From the NCBI RefSeq assembly GCF_014898155.1, contig NZ_CP062938.1:1798001-1862000 (forward strand): a stretch of 64,000 nucleotides of DNA, written 5' to 3'. The first letter of the stretch is position 1, and every line of letters starts with the position of its first letter. Positions 27,512 to 37,130 of the stretch are shown here, in pieces. The notes under the pieces are model-generated. The model was given only the letters and a program-made list of their open reading frames with translations, did no database searches and was not told the DNA's origin. A program made the position numbers and the translations under genes. Source of the stretch: Bifidobacterium eulemuris (GTDB lineage: Bacteria > Actinomycetota > Actinomycetes > Actinomycetales > Bifidobacteriaceae).

Positions 27512-28882
27512 CTAGCCCAGCAGCGCCCACCTCCATGCCGGAACGATGCGGATCCGGCCGGCTTCAGTGGTTTCGACGCCCTCCTCGCGCAGGGTGATGA
27601 CGGTGCCTTCTGTCAATCCGGTGCGCCGCATCACCGCGTCAAGCGAGCCGATCTCCCTGGCGCGGGTTTTCTCCGCCTCCATGCCGGCGGTGACCTGATA
27701 GAGCGCGTAAGGCTCGGCGGCCATCGCGTCGCCGACGAGGAAGTCCACTTTCTCCTGTCGCACCGTGGGCATGGTGTATGAGGTGACCGCTTCGGTGCGC
27801 TTGCCCGAGGTGCGGCGGCGCAGTTCGCCGAACACGGCCGTCTCCAATCGTTTGCCGACATCCTGCTGGTTGGCCCGCGACACCGCGTACGCCATGCCCG
27901 GGTCCACCGCGTACAGTTTCGGCACCGAGGTGCTGTCGGGTTTGAGCGCGGTCTGGTATTCCTGCAATTCGTAGACCAAATACGCCTGCTTGAACAGGGC
28001 GAGCAGGGTGTTGATCTTTTCCCAGTAGACTTTCCAGCCTTGGGTTTTAAGCGCTTCGACCAGGCCGTTTACCGACAGTTCGCATGCGGTGTTACGCAAG
28101 GCGTACAGCGCGGTCTGTGTGGCGAGGGCTATGTTCTCCCGGCCGAAGCGTTCGGCGACATCCCGCGCCACCACGTCGCGCAGGTAGCCCTGTAGCAGTT
28201 CGATGCGATCCGGCTCGAGCGTGTGCTGCACCGCGGGGAATCCGCCGTCGATGAGATACCGCTCGTAGGCGCTTTCGAAGGCGATGGTCTCCTGCGGGGA
28301 GAACGCCGCGCTCGCATCGCTTGGATCCGGGGTCACCAGGTCGTGGAACAGGCAGTATTCGCGGAAGGAGAGCGGCATCATCTCGTGGGGGTGCGACCGC
28401 CCGCGGAAGGTGGTGGCGATTTCGTCGCTGGAAAGTTTGGATGATGATCCGGTGATGGTCAGCGTCACCTTCTCACGCTCGGCGAGACGCTGGCAGAACC
28501 CCTGCCAGTTCTCGCACTCCTGCACCTCGTCGAGAAAGAGGTAGGTGCCTTCCTCCCTCGCGTCGGGTTCTTGCCGCCAGTACTCGTTGACGATGTCGTC
28601 GAGGATGTCGTCTGGCATGGGGCGCAGACGGTCGTCGGAGAAATTGAAGTAGAAGATGCGGCTCCGTGGCACGCCTGCGTCGAGCAGGTCGTGGATTTTC
28701 TGGAACAGGTAGAAGGTTTTGCCGCAGCGGCGCACGCCGGTGATGATGTGCACGATATTGAAGGGGGCCGGCTGCGCCAGTTCGCGTATCGCCTCATCAC
28801 GCCGTACGGGTGTGGGCATGTCGAACCGCATCGCCTCGCGCACCAGCGCGGCATATGTCTCCCGTGGATTCTCCGGAACCAT
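27512..28882 (-). CDS. AAA ATPase with DUF4143-like C-terminus (copy C)
   Basis: This 456-residue ATPase has Walker A TGVRRCGKT and Walker B YLFLDEVQEC. The C-terminal region shows EKVDFLVGDAMAAEPYALYQVTAG. Here the expected E-x-K of the PD-(D/E)XK-like core is replaced by Q-V-T, so the nuclease-like site is probably dead in this copy. Start ATG 28882 has GGGAGGTG upstream, and the longer frame to 28918 would run into the operator array. Two 24-bp palindromes with a 33-bp period lie at 28917-28973. Confidence 0.84.
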   Translation of the reverse strand: MVPENPRETYAALVREAMRFDMPTPVRRDEAIRELAQPAPFNIVHIITGVRRCGKTFYLFQKIHDLLDAGVPRSRIFYFNFSDDRLRPMPDDILDDIVNEYWRQEPDAREEGTYLFLDEVQECENWQGFCQRLAEREKVTLTITGSSSKLSSDEIATTFRGRSHPHEMMPLSFREYCLFHDLVTPDPSDASAAFSPQETIAFESAYERYLIDGGFPAVQHTLEPDRIELLQGYLRDVVARDVAERFGRENIALATQTALYALRNTACELSVNGLVEALKTQGWKVYWEKINTLLALFKQAYLVYELQEYQTALKPDSTSVPKLYAVDPGMAYAVSRANQQDVGKRLETAVFGELRRRTSGKRTEAVTSYTMPTVRQEKVDFLVGDAMAAEPYALYQVTAGMEAEKTRAREIGSLDAVMRRTGLTEGTVITLREEGVETTEAGRIRIVPAWRWALLG

Positions 28883-28916
28883 AACGCACCTCCCTGCCCA
28901 GCTTCTTCCATCATAC

Positions 28917-28973
28917 ACTTCTCAAAATTTTTGAGAAGTTATGCCGCAAACTTCTCAAAAATTTTGAGAAGTT
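28917..28973. promoter_or_regulatory. Two palindromes upstream of ATPase copy C
   Basis: Two nearly identical palindromes, ACTTCTCAAAA / TTTTGAGAAGT, start at 28917 and 28950, a 33-bp period. They begin 35 bp before the ATPase start. The rest of the 333-bp gap (28883-29215) should hold the promoter of the soluble GH3 gene; I see no further gene in it. Confidence 0.8.
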
Positions 28974-29215
28974 TGTGTGGGTGGATGCTGATGGGAGAGA
29001 AGACGTGCACGGCCCGCGCCAGTGCGGAGGGACCGCGTATCGGGCGGGCATTGAATCGCCGACCGATTGTGCGGCGAAAACGACAGGTTGTGAAAACCGC
29101 TCTCATGCCGCGGCCAAGGTCTGGTTCAATCGACATTAGCGATGAATCGTAGACGGTCGTGCGCCGCAGCACACACCTCGACTCATCGACAAGACCTCGA
29201 GTGCAAGGGAGAACC

Positions 29216-31642
29216 ATGGAGATCGAAAACCTCTCAGTACTGGAAAAGGCGTCACTGCTGTCCGGCGCTTCCGAATGGGACTCGCGCGGCATCGAACGTG
29301 CCGACATCCCCAGCTTCGTGATGAGCGACGGCCCCCACGGCGTGCGTCGCCAGCTCGGCGAAGGCGACCATCTGGGTCTGGGCGAATCCAAGCCCGCCAC
29401 CTGCTTCCCGACCGCCGCCACCGTGGCCAATTCGTGGGATCCCGCGCTCGCCGAAGACATGGGCAAGGCGCTGGGCCGCGAGGCGCACGACCTCGACGTA
29501 AACGTGCTGCTCGGCCCGGGCATGAACATCAAGCGCAACCCGTGGTGCGGCCGCAACTTCGAATACTATTCCGAGGATCCGCAGGTCGCCGGCCGTATGG
29601 CCTCCGGTCTGATCAAGGGCATCCAGTCCAACGGCATCGCCGCCTGCCCCAAGCATTTCGCGGTCAACAGCCAGGAGCTGCGCCGTCAGGCCTCGAACTC
29701 CGTGATCGACGAGCGCACCATGCGCGAGATCTACCTCACCGCCTTCGAGATCGCCGTGCGCGATGCCAAGCCGTGGACCATCATGACCGCCTACAACGAG
29801 ATCAACGGCGTGTACGCGCATGAGAACGCGCATCTGCTCATCGACATCCTGCGCAACGAGTGGGGATTCGACGGTATGGTCGTCTCCGACTGGGGCGGCT
29901 CCAACTCCGCCGTCGCCGCGGTCAAGGCCGGCGGCACGCTGGAGATGCCCAGCCCCGGCTTCACCTCCGTGCGTGAGCTCGTCGGCGCCGTGAACGCCGG
30001 CACCCTCGCCGAGGCCGATCTCAACGCCCGCGCCGCCGAGGTCGCCAAGATCGCGCAGCTCACCAAGACCACCGGCGTCGGCCGCAACGACCTGCTCAAG
30101 GACGACGTCATCGCCGACCATCACGAGGTCGCCCGTCGTGTGGCCGAGAACGCTTCTGTGCTGCTCAAGAACGAGGGCGGCGCGCTGCCGCTCAAGCCCG
30201 GCACCCGCGTCGCCGTCGTCGGCGACATGGCCAAGACCCCGCGCTTCCAGGGCTCCGGCTCCTCCAAGGTGAACGCCACCCGCGAGGAGAACATCCTCGA
30301 CGAGCTCACCGCCATCGACGGCGTGACCGTGGCCGGCTACGCGCAGGGCTACGAGCGTCAGGGCGGCGAGAACCGCGCGCTGATCGAGGATGCGGTCGCG
30401 TTGGCGGCCCGCGAGGACACCGATGTCGTGGTCGCCGTGATCGGCCTCGACGAGCGCAGCGAATCCGAGGGCCTCGACCGCTCCACCATGGCCATCCCGC
30501 ATGTGCAGACCGATCTGGTCAAGGCGCTCAAGGGTGCCGGCAAGCCGATCGTCGTCGTGCTGGTCGCCGGTTCCCCGGTCGAAACCGACTGGGTTGCCGA
30601 CGTGGACGCCGTGCTTTACATCGGTCTGTCCGGCCAGGCCGGCGCCTCCGCCACCGCCCGCGCGCTGACCGGTGCGGTCAACCCCTCCGGGCATCTGGCC
30701 GAAAGCTGGCCGATCCGCTATGAGGATTGCCCGAGCGCCGGCTGGTATCCTGCGATCGGCCGCGACGCCATCTACCGTGAGGGCCCGTTCGTCGGCTACC
30801 GTTACTACGAGACCGCCGGCGTGCCCGTGCGTTTCCCGTTCGGCTACGGTCTGAGCTATTCGACTTTCGTGTACGCCGATCTCACCGCCGACGAGCAGGG
30901 TGTGAGCTTCACCATCACCAATGATTCCGACGTGCCGGGCGCCACCGTCGCCCAGCTGTACGTGCGCGGACCCCAGGGCGGCACGCTCCGTCCGGACCAC
31001 GAGCTCAAGGGATTCGTCAAGGTGCAGCTCGACGCGCATGAGACCCAGACCGTCCGCATCGACTTCGACCGCTACACCTTCCGTCACTTCGAGACGGCGA
31101 GCAACTCCTGGCAGGTCGAGTCGGGCGAATGGACGCTGATGGTCGGCACCAACGCGCACGATATCGCGCTCACTACCACGCACGCCGTCGCGGGCACCGT
31201 GGAACCGAAGCCGTCCAACCCCGCGCTGGGCGCCTACCTGAGCGGCAAGGTCAAGGAAGTGACCGATGCCGAGATGGTGGTGCTGTTCGGTCACGACGTG
31301 GTCGCCCCCGGCAAGCCGACGACGTTCGGCGTGAACGACCCGATCTCCTCCTGGGAGGATTCGAAGGGCTTCGTGGCGCGCACCGTCGCCAAGACGCTGA
31401 AGAACCAGGAACGCAAGGTTCGCGAGAAGACCGGCCAGCCGGACCTCAACGCGCTGTTCCTGCTCAACATGCCGCCTCGCGCCATGAGCAAGATGACCCA
31501 AGGCATGGTCGACGCGGCCATGGTCGACGGCATCGTCAAAATCTCCAACGGCCATACCTTCCGCGGGCTCGGCACGGTGATCTCCGGATTCTTCCGCAAC
31601 CAGTCCGCCAACAAGAAGACCGCGAAAGAACTGGAGTCGTGA
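29216..31642 (+). CDS. Soluble GH3 beta-glucosidase, canonical domain order
   Basis: This 808-residue cytoplasmic enzyme has no signal peptide and no membrane segment. The order is the usual GH3_N barrel (about 1-290), GH3_C (about 315-530) and Fn3-like (about 585-655), with a C-terminal extension of about 130 residues. The inferred nucleophile is Asp225 in MVVSDWGG. The barrel motif KHFAVNSQE is at 146-154. The GH3_C motif FQGSGSSKVN is present, with the acid/base expected in that domain. The start at 29216 has AAGGGAGAA upstream. It would cleave imported beta-glucosides such as gentiobiose-type sugars, contrasting with the surface-tethered enzymes. A GtrA-like gene follows. Confidence 0.9.
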   Translation: MEIENLSVLEKASLLSGASEWDSRGIERADIPSFVMSDGPHGVRRQLGEGDHLGLGESKPATCFPTAATVANSWDPALAEDMGKALGREAHDLDVNVLLGPGMNIKRNPWCGRNFEYYSEDPQVAGRMASGLIKGIQSNGIAACPKHFAVNSQELRRQASNSVIDERTMREIYLTAFEIAVRDAKPWTIMTAYNEINGVYAHENAHLLIDILRNEWGFDGMVVSDWGGSNSAVAAVKAGGTLEMPSPGFTSVRELVGAVNAGTLAEADLNARAAEVAKIAQLTKTTGVGRNDLLKDDVIADHHEVARRVAENASVLLKNEGGALPLKPGTRVAVVGDMAKTPRFQGSGSSKVNATREENILDELTAIDGVTVAGYAQGYERQGGENRALIEDAVALAAREDTDVVVAVIGLDERSESEGLDRSTMAIPHVQTDLVKALKGAGKPIVVVLVAGSPVETDWVADVDAVLYIGLSGQAGASATARALTGAVNPSGHLAESWPIRYEDCPSAGWYPAIGRDAIYREGPFVGYRYYETAGVPVRFPFGYGLSYSTFVYADLTADEQGVSFTITNDSDVPGATVAQLYVRGPQGGTLRPDHELKGFVKVQLDAHETQTVRIDFDRYTFRHFETASNSWQVESGEWTLMVGTNAHDIALTTTHAVAGTVEPKPSNPALGAYLSGKVKEVTDAEMVVLFGHDVVAPGKPTTFGVNDPISSWEDSKGFVARTVAKTLKNQERKVREKTGQPDLNALFLLNMPPRAMSKMTQGMVDAAMVDGIVKISNGHTFRGLGTVISGFFRNQSANKKTAKELES

Positions 31643-31773
31643 CCGACGGGCGCCTATCCGCCCAGGCTTCGACCCGATAACCAACACATGCGTCGGCCGG
31701 CCGACCAAGCCGCCGGGCGGCCGACGTCTATGAGAGACAACGAGATCAACTGAAGAACGCTAAGGAGCGCATC

Positions 31774-32328
31774 ATGACCGAAACCACCGCCGACAACAAG
31801 CAGCTTGGCCCGATCCGCCAGTGGATCAAGGACCATCCGACCATCTGGGAGTTCATCCTGTTCAACGTCCTGTCGAACGTCTCCACGATCTCCCGCTTCG
31901 TGGTCACCTGGATCGGCACCGCGATTTTCGTCACGGGCATGGGCCTGACCACGCCGTTCTACTTCCTCATCTTCAACTATCCCGAATCCGGCAACGGTCT
32001 GGGCGGCTTCCTCACCTTCCTCTTCGCCGAAGTGATCGCGCAGGTCGTGAACTTCTTCGTGCAGATGAAGTGGGTGTTCAAGTCCGACTCCAGCTTCAAG
32101 GATGCCGCCTGGAAGTACGCGATCCTCGCCGTGGTCATCGTGGTCGTCAACCTCGTGCTGCCGGGCTACGTCACCTCGCTGTGCCAGGGCTGGGGCATGG
32201 GCGCCGGCATCGCCGGAACCATCGCCTCCGTGGTGAACACGCTGCTCGCGGTTATCGTGAGCTACCCGCTGCTCAAGTTCTGGATCATGCCCAAGAACAA
32301 GGACGCCAAGGCGGACGACGCCAAGTAA
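31774..32328 (+). CDS. GtrA-like small membrane protein
   Basis: This 184-residue integral membrane protein has four hydrophobic segments, with motifs LFNVLSNVSTISRFVV and FAEVIAQVVNFFVQMKWVF that fit the GtrA/DPMS family. Such proteins are linked to translocation of lipid-linked sugars or to polysaccharide modification. The start follows AAGGAG. It begins 131 bp after the soluble GH3 gene and is probably co-transcribed. Its charged C-terminus (KNKDAKADDAK) is cytoplasmic. Its actual role beside a GH3 enzyme is not known. Confidence 0.72.
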   Translation: MTETTADNKQLGPIRQWIKDHPTIWEFILFNVLSNVSTISRFVVTWIGTAIFVTGMGLTTPFYFLIFNYPESGNGLGGFLTFLFAEVIAQVVNFFVQMKWVFKSDSSFKDAAWKYAILAVVIVVVNLVLPGYVTSLCQGWGMGAGIAGTIASVVNTLLAVIVSYPLLKFWIMPKNKDAKADDAK

Positions 32329-32374
32329 TCCCGAGTAACCCTTTTCGACTTCTCTTTCTCCTTTCCTCGACAGC

Positions 32375-32409
32375 AAGCCGCCGCGCAGCCACAAGCCGCG
32401 CGGCGGCTT
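32375..32409 (+). terminator. Terminator after the GtrA-like gene
   Basis: Stem AAGCCGCCGCGC / GCGCGGCGGCTT with an 11-nt loop, closing the GH3-GtrA unit. The T-tract is weak. Confidence 0.65.
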
Positions 32410-32626
32410 CGCTTATGCGCCCGTATGTTCGCTGGTCGGGTATGCCGGGTTTCGCATGCCCTGTTGCGTGGCGGCATTGTGTAATCCGATTATTCTGATA
32501 TCAAGGCACCCCCTCTAAACCCCCACGAAAAGCTGCTTCGCGTCCCCTTTTTCTTTTACGCCATGTCAACGCGATTCCCCAATAACCTCCGAAATGCCCA
32601 TTTTTAACCACCCTAATCCCCGTTAT

Positions 32627-32656
32627 TTGACTTCGTGAGCGGGGGGGGGGCAACAT
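32627..32656 (+). promoter_or_regulatory. Putative promoter with a G10 tract in the spacer
   Basis: TTGACT at 32627-32632 is followed by a spacer holding ten consecutive Gs (32641-32650) and a weak -10 candidate CAACAT at 32651-32656, an 18-bp spacer. Losing one G would give the optimal 17. This resembles poly-G spacer promoters known from Neisseria porA. The -10 match is poor, so the assignment is tentative. Confidence 0.45.
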
Positions 32657-32846
32657 GGACGGAACTAATGCCCTCCTCGCCGGCATGCATACCGTTACAG
32701 GGGTCGTGTACGTGATTTCGCGATGGCTCGTCCCGGTTCCCGGTCCGTATGGACTTGGCGGCCCGGCTGGGGTGGCTGGAAGACAGTGGAGAGCGTATGC
32801 GGGCCGCCGGCTGGCCCGCGGATGTGTTGAATGGGAGAAGCCACTC

Positions 32847-35800
32847 ATGGTTGTTCGTTGGCTTGAGGTCGTCGGCAGGACGGCGTGCGCCGTGGCGGAG
32901 CGATTATTGCCGTGCGTGTGCGCGCTGGCGATGATGGTCGGCGTGGGTGTGACCGCATCCACCGCATCCGCCGAGGAGAATGAACCTGCGGCGCAGACGA
33001 ATGCGTCCACAGCGCAGCAGACGGCTGATTGGGATCCGGCGAACGCAACGGCATTCACGGAGTACAATCCGGCCGATGTGCAGGGCGGTTTGACGGATAT
33101 GCGCATCACGCTGAATGGCCAGGATGCCACTGCGACGTCCAATGTTGCCACCGACAGTGGCTATGACTATAGCTTAGGGTTCCAAAAAATAGACGTCACC
33201 AGCGAGAAAGCTCGTAAAGCCGTGGTGAAGGCGAATTTCAAGTGCTCGATTTCCAATCTGGCGACTGAGAGCAATAAGCACAACCTGACGCTGGCCCAGA
33301 ACGAGACCGAGTTGATGGCGGTTGCGGGCGCAAGCACCCAGAAGGCAGCCTATTATTTTCTGGCGTCCAACTGTTTCGGCAGTGAATCGTGGACTGTTCA
33401 GAGCCCTGATACGTTCGAGAACTCACCCTATGTGTGGCGTGTGGATGGACAGCGGGCGACGAATTCCAACAACCTCCCGTATTATGTGAAAAATATCGGT
33501 CTGCCGGCGAACGAGGGGTATGTGTATGACGGCGTGTGGCTGAAGTACAAGGGCCAGCTGCGCATGCGCCTGTCATGGGTGGGCACGGTCAACAACAAAC
33601 GGTATGTGCTGGCCTACGACGACAAGAAGGATTCAGCCAGTCAGTGCAAGCCGTGGGTGGAGACGAGCGAGGCCAACAAGTGCATGCTGACCGAGGTGCC
33701 GGAGGGCGCGACGGTCGTGGTGTCGTTCGTGAATACGAATAAGGCCAAGGTAGGGTACAAAGCGCTGGCTTTCAACGGCACAAACACTGGCCTTAGCCAA
33801 AGTAGCTACAATACAAACGCGGCGACAGCCATCGAGGGCGACACGCTCGCGCAGGGCGTCGGCGACACGGTGAATTTCCAGGTGACGAAGCGGTTCGCGG
33901 GAAGTCAGTTGGATATCTTTGTGGGCGACAAGTATTCCAGCAATTCGGATACCTGCACTGAAGACTCTAAGTGGATATACTCCAGCTCGACCGGTGTCGT
34001 CTCCAACAATCTTCCCACCAATGTGTCTCTGAATGCGGGGACTCTCAGCCCGAGCACGAACGTCCAGACGTTCACCCTGACCTCCACCGGTAACACGACG
34101 TTGAAGCAGGCGTATCCGAACAATTTTGTGCTGTGCGCGAAGGAAACCATCAGCAAAAACAACACCACGACCGCGGCAGACGGTCTGACCGGCTCGGACC
34201 ACACAGTGACGGTCAGCTCCCATTCCGCTCTTATGGCGGGTGGCGAAATCGATAATGCAAGCCTCACATCGAACGGTCAGCAGGTCCTAGGCCTGGTTAC
34301 GGCGACGCATAACTGGGATCAGAATAAGCACCAGAGAGGGGAGATCCATGTGTCCAGCTCGGATATGCTGCGCTACGCCTCCGATAATACTAACCTCAAC
34401 GAGTCGATCGGCTCGGAAGCGAGACGATATAACTCGTCAACAGAGATACGTGACGCTGTCAAAAAGGTCGTGAATAGAACTGGCGCGCGCTGGACGAACA
34501 ACTACTATTGGCTGACGACCAGGGATGGTAAGTATGAGAACACCGAATTATATGGGTTGGGATCCGGTGGTCGTGGCCGTTACGGCGAGTCTCAGTACAC
34601 AGATTTGCAGAACAAGAGCCTGAGTGTGTACAACGGCGGCACGATGATGATCGTGACACACAACGACATCTCTGTCGGAGGCAGCGTGCCCAACTTTGGC
34701 TGGTCGCAGGTGTTGACGCATGTGACATTGTGCGCGACGGCCGCATGCGATGCGACTGCGGAGCGTGTGGAGATCCCTCCGTACCAGGGAGTTAGCGGAG
34801 GTGACCCTACTAGCGGCACTGAACCCAGCGGCGGCAAGGAGCCTAATGTTCATTACTGCGGTTCCACCATCGAGCTGACGAAGGGTGCCCTCAGAGGGGT
34901 GAAGGTAACGGTGTGCGAGTCGCCTGGCTACTATCGCGCGAGCGATTCGTCCCAGCATCAGTCGTTGCAGTCGATGCATCCGTACTACGTTGTTCTGGAA
35001 GGCGTGACGGCGGACGTGACCGTGAGGCTGAACTGGTCGAAGGTGTTGAACCCCTTGCTGGTTGCGGGTTCGGCCGTCGGCATCTCGGAAATGTCGCTGC
35101 ATAAGGCAGCGTGGAGGAACAACCAGTTTGAACACGCCACCGGATCATCGGAATGGGCTGCGATGACGGGGTGGAACTCGTCCGCCAGTGTCGAATGGAG
35201 AGCCTACACGAACGCTATCCAGACTGCCCTGCCTACGAACGGCGGACAATTTGGCAACGGGTTCCTGATACGACTGAAACTGGCACCGGGCTACACGAAC
35301 CATGCGATATATTACAGGACTTCGAACGGCGTGAACCAAAAGTTGACGATGATGGCTGACTACAGAGAGTACTTGCCGTCCACGAAGGACTGGAATGCGG
35401 ACAACGGTAGCGAAACCGTCCACTCGCAGGTCTGGGGCCAACATAGGAACGAGTGCGGCTACGCCTCTACGACCGATCCCTATCTGTACTGTTACATATA
35501 CGACAACTCCAGCAAGACAGGCAATGTCACTTATAAGATTGACGTCACGGCGACCCCAGTCGTGTACAAGGCGCACTTTTCCGCAGGCAAGGGTGTGAGC
35601 GTGGGTACGAGTGATGGTCAGGTCGACGCAAGCTCGATGCCGTCGGATATCACGCTCAATCTGGCTTCCCAGTCGCAGACGAATTTGAGCATCGAGGTGC
35701 AGAGCGAGATGCCCAAGCGCAGCAAGGTCAACAACACGCAGTACTACTTCCAGGGATGGAAAGCCTACTGGTGCACGAACCTTGCATGCACGACGCCGGG

Positions 35801-37007
35801 CGATGAGATCACGCTGCTCGAGAACTTGCTAGGCAGGTTGCTTCAGCCGGGTGATGTGATTCCACTGGGCAAGTTCACGATTCCGGACGGCGCGTACGGC
35901 GTGATCCTGGAAGCGCAGTGGGATGATGACAACACAGTGCAGCTGATTGACACGTCCTTGGGTAAGGCATACTACTATTACGTTGACTCGAGCGGGAACG
36001 TGTCGTGGGTGGAGTTCGATGAGAGTGCCGTGTCCGACACGGCCGGCAAGAGCGCCTTGGCGGCGTTCCGGGAGACGTCTCCGAAGTTCATCCAACCGGT
36101 TCCCAACATGTATGACAGTGGCAAGGTCGCGACCACGTACTCGTTCGGTGCGGCGCCGGCGACGCTGACCGGTACGACTGTGAAGACGGACGGCACCGGC
36201 ACGCAGAGTGAGGTGACCCTGACGTTGGTTTCCGAGCTGAATTGCGCCGGCCTGTTGGGCGATTCCGTGTCCGACGACCAGAAGAAGGTATATTGCCAGT
36301 CGGGCGAGGTGATGTTGGCCGACAACGTGACGAAGGTCCTCGGCCTGGGCAATGACATCGGCTCGCGCGTTATCGCCAATCCTACGGACAATAGCGACGC
36401 GGTCGCCGCGGACGGCACCTTGTCAGTTCATTCGCAGTCGCTGCGTATCGCGGTGTATCGTGTCGAGGCGCAGGTCTCCTATGACGACAACATCTCCTCG
36501 CTGTCGAGCGCGAGTCTGACCGACAGCAGAGGCGCGGACGTGGACAAGACGTCGATCGCGTCGACGCTGCAGGCGTACCCCGAATACACGGGCCGATATC
36601 TGTTCGACAACTACCGTCTGCCCACGGTGAGCGCGGAAGCGGATAAGACCTCGCTGGATGCGAGCGCGACGCTGCAGTGGGTGGTCAAAGATACCAGTTC
36701 GCGCACGGTCAGTTTCCTGGGCTGGGGCGATTCGGCCACCACGGCTGAGGGGTCTGAGGTCACGCCGAATAGCACGGTGCGACGCGCCTCCACGTACACT
36801 GCGGCCAACGGGAGCGATCCCGCGTCGTCGGCCACTTGGTTCGGTGTGTGGAAGGCGAGCATGCCGCCCGTCAGCCAACTGCCTCTGACCGGCACCAAGC
36901 CGTGGTGGATGCAGGTGATCGTGCCGGCGGTGTCGGTCGCCCTGCTGGGCCTGGCCGCATGGCTGCGCTGGCGCAAGGGCTCGCAACTGTGGAGCAACCA
37001 CGCATAA
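32847..37007 (+). CDS. Large LPXTG cell-wall-anchored surface protein
   Basis: This is a 1386-residue secreted protein. Residues 1-42 form a signal peptide ending ASTASA before EEN. The C-terminus has the sortase motif LPLTG, then a hydrophobic helix and the basic tail RWRKGSQLWSNHA. The body is rich in Thr, Ser and Asn and contains scattered Cys. I recognise no enzymatic domain, so adhesion or surface shielding is likely. ATG 32847 has GGGAG upstream and begins the signal peptide; the frame is open back to ATG 32655, just after the G10 tract, which would add 64 odd residues. No sortase gene is in the window, so a housekeeping sortase is expected elsewhere. The upstream G tract suggests phase-variable expression. 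Confidence 0.85.
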   Translation: MVVRWLEVVGRTACAVAERLLPCVCALAMMVGVGVTASTASAEENEPAAQTNASTAQQTADWDPANATAFTEYNPADVQGGLTDMRITLNGQDATATSNVATDSGYDYSLGFQKIDVTSEKARKAVVKANFKCSISNLATESNKHNLTLAQNETELMAVAGASTQKAAYYFLASNCFGSESWTVQSPDTFENSPYVWRVDGQRATNSNNLPYYVKNIGLPANEGYVYDGVWLKYKGQLRMRLSWVGTVNNKRYVLAYDDKKDSASQCKPWVETSEANKCMLTEVPEGATVVVSFVNTNKAKVGYKALAFNGTNTGLSQSSYNTNAATAIEGDTLAQGVGDTVNFQVTKRFAGSQLDIFVGDKYSSNSDTCTEDSKWIYSSSTGVVSNNLPTNVSLNAGTLSPSTNVQTFTLTSTGNTTLKQAYPNNFVLCAKETISKNNTTTAADGLTGSDHTVTVSSHSALMAGGEIDNASLTSNGQQVLGLVTATHNWDQNKHQRGEIHVSSSDMLRYASDNTNLNESIGSEARRYNSSTEIRDAVKKVVNRTGARWTNNYYWLTTRDGKYENTELYGLGSGGRGRYGESQYTDLQNKSLSVYNGGTMMIVTHNDISVGGSVPNFGWSQVLTHVTLCATAACDATAERVEIPPYQGVSGGDPTSGTEPSGGKEPNVHYCGSTIELTKGALRGVKVTVCESPGYYRASDSSQHQSLQSMHPYYVVLEGVTADVTVRLNWSKVLNPLLVAGSAVGISEMSLHKAAWRNNQFEHATGSSEWAAMTGWNSSASVEWRAYTNAIQTALPTNGGQFGNGFLIRLKLAPGYTNHAIYYRTSNGVNQKLTMMADYREYLPSTKDWNADNGSETVHSQVWGQHRNECGYASTTDPYLYCYIYDNSSKTGNVTYKIDVTATPVVYKAHFSAGKGVSVGTSDGQVDASSMPSDITLNLASQSQTNLSIEVQSEMPKRSKVNNTQYYFQGWKAYWCTNLACTTPGDEITLLENLLGRLLQPGDVIPLGKFTIPDGAYGVILEAQWDDDNTVQLIDTSLGKAYYYYVDSSGNVSWVEFDESAVSDTAGKSALAAFRETSPKFIQPVPNMYDSGKVATTYSFGAAPATLTGTTVKTDGTGTQSEVTLTLVSELNCAGLLGDSVSDDQKKVYCQSGEVMLADNVTKVLGLGNDIGSRVIANPTDNSDAVAADGTLSVHSQSLRIAVYRVEAQVSYDDNISSLSSASLTDSRGADVDKTSIASTLQAYPEYTGRYLFDNYRLPTVSAEADKTSLDASATLQWVVKDTSSRTVSFLGWGDSATTAEGSEVTPNSTVRRASTYTAANGSDPASSATWFGVWKASMPPVSQLPLTGTKPWWMQVIVPAVSVALLGLAAWLRWRKGSQLWSNHA

Positions 37008-37046
37008 GTAATACTTACCATCCCAATCAATCACAACAGGCAGAGG

Positions 37047-37083
37047 CCGCGTCCCACCGCTTTCGGGCGGAGGTCGCGGCCTT
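37047..37083 (+). terminator. Terminator after the surface protein gene
   Basis: Arms AGGCCGCG / CGCGGCCT enclose a smaller stem (CCGC / GCGG) and are followed by TTTG. It lies 40 bp after the stop codon. Confidence 0.55.
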
Positions 37084-37130
37084 TGTTCTTCCGTCTCGTC
37101 CGTCGGTGTCGGAGCTCCTCCACCCATCCC

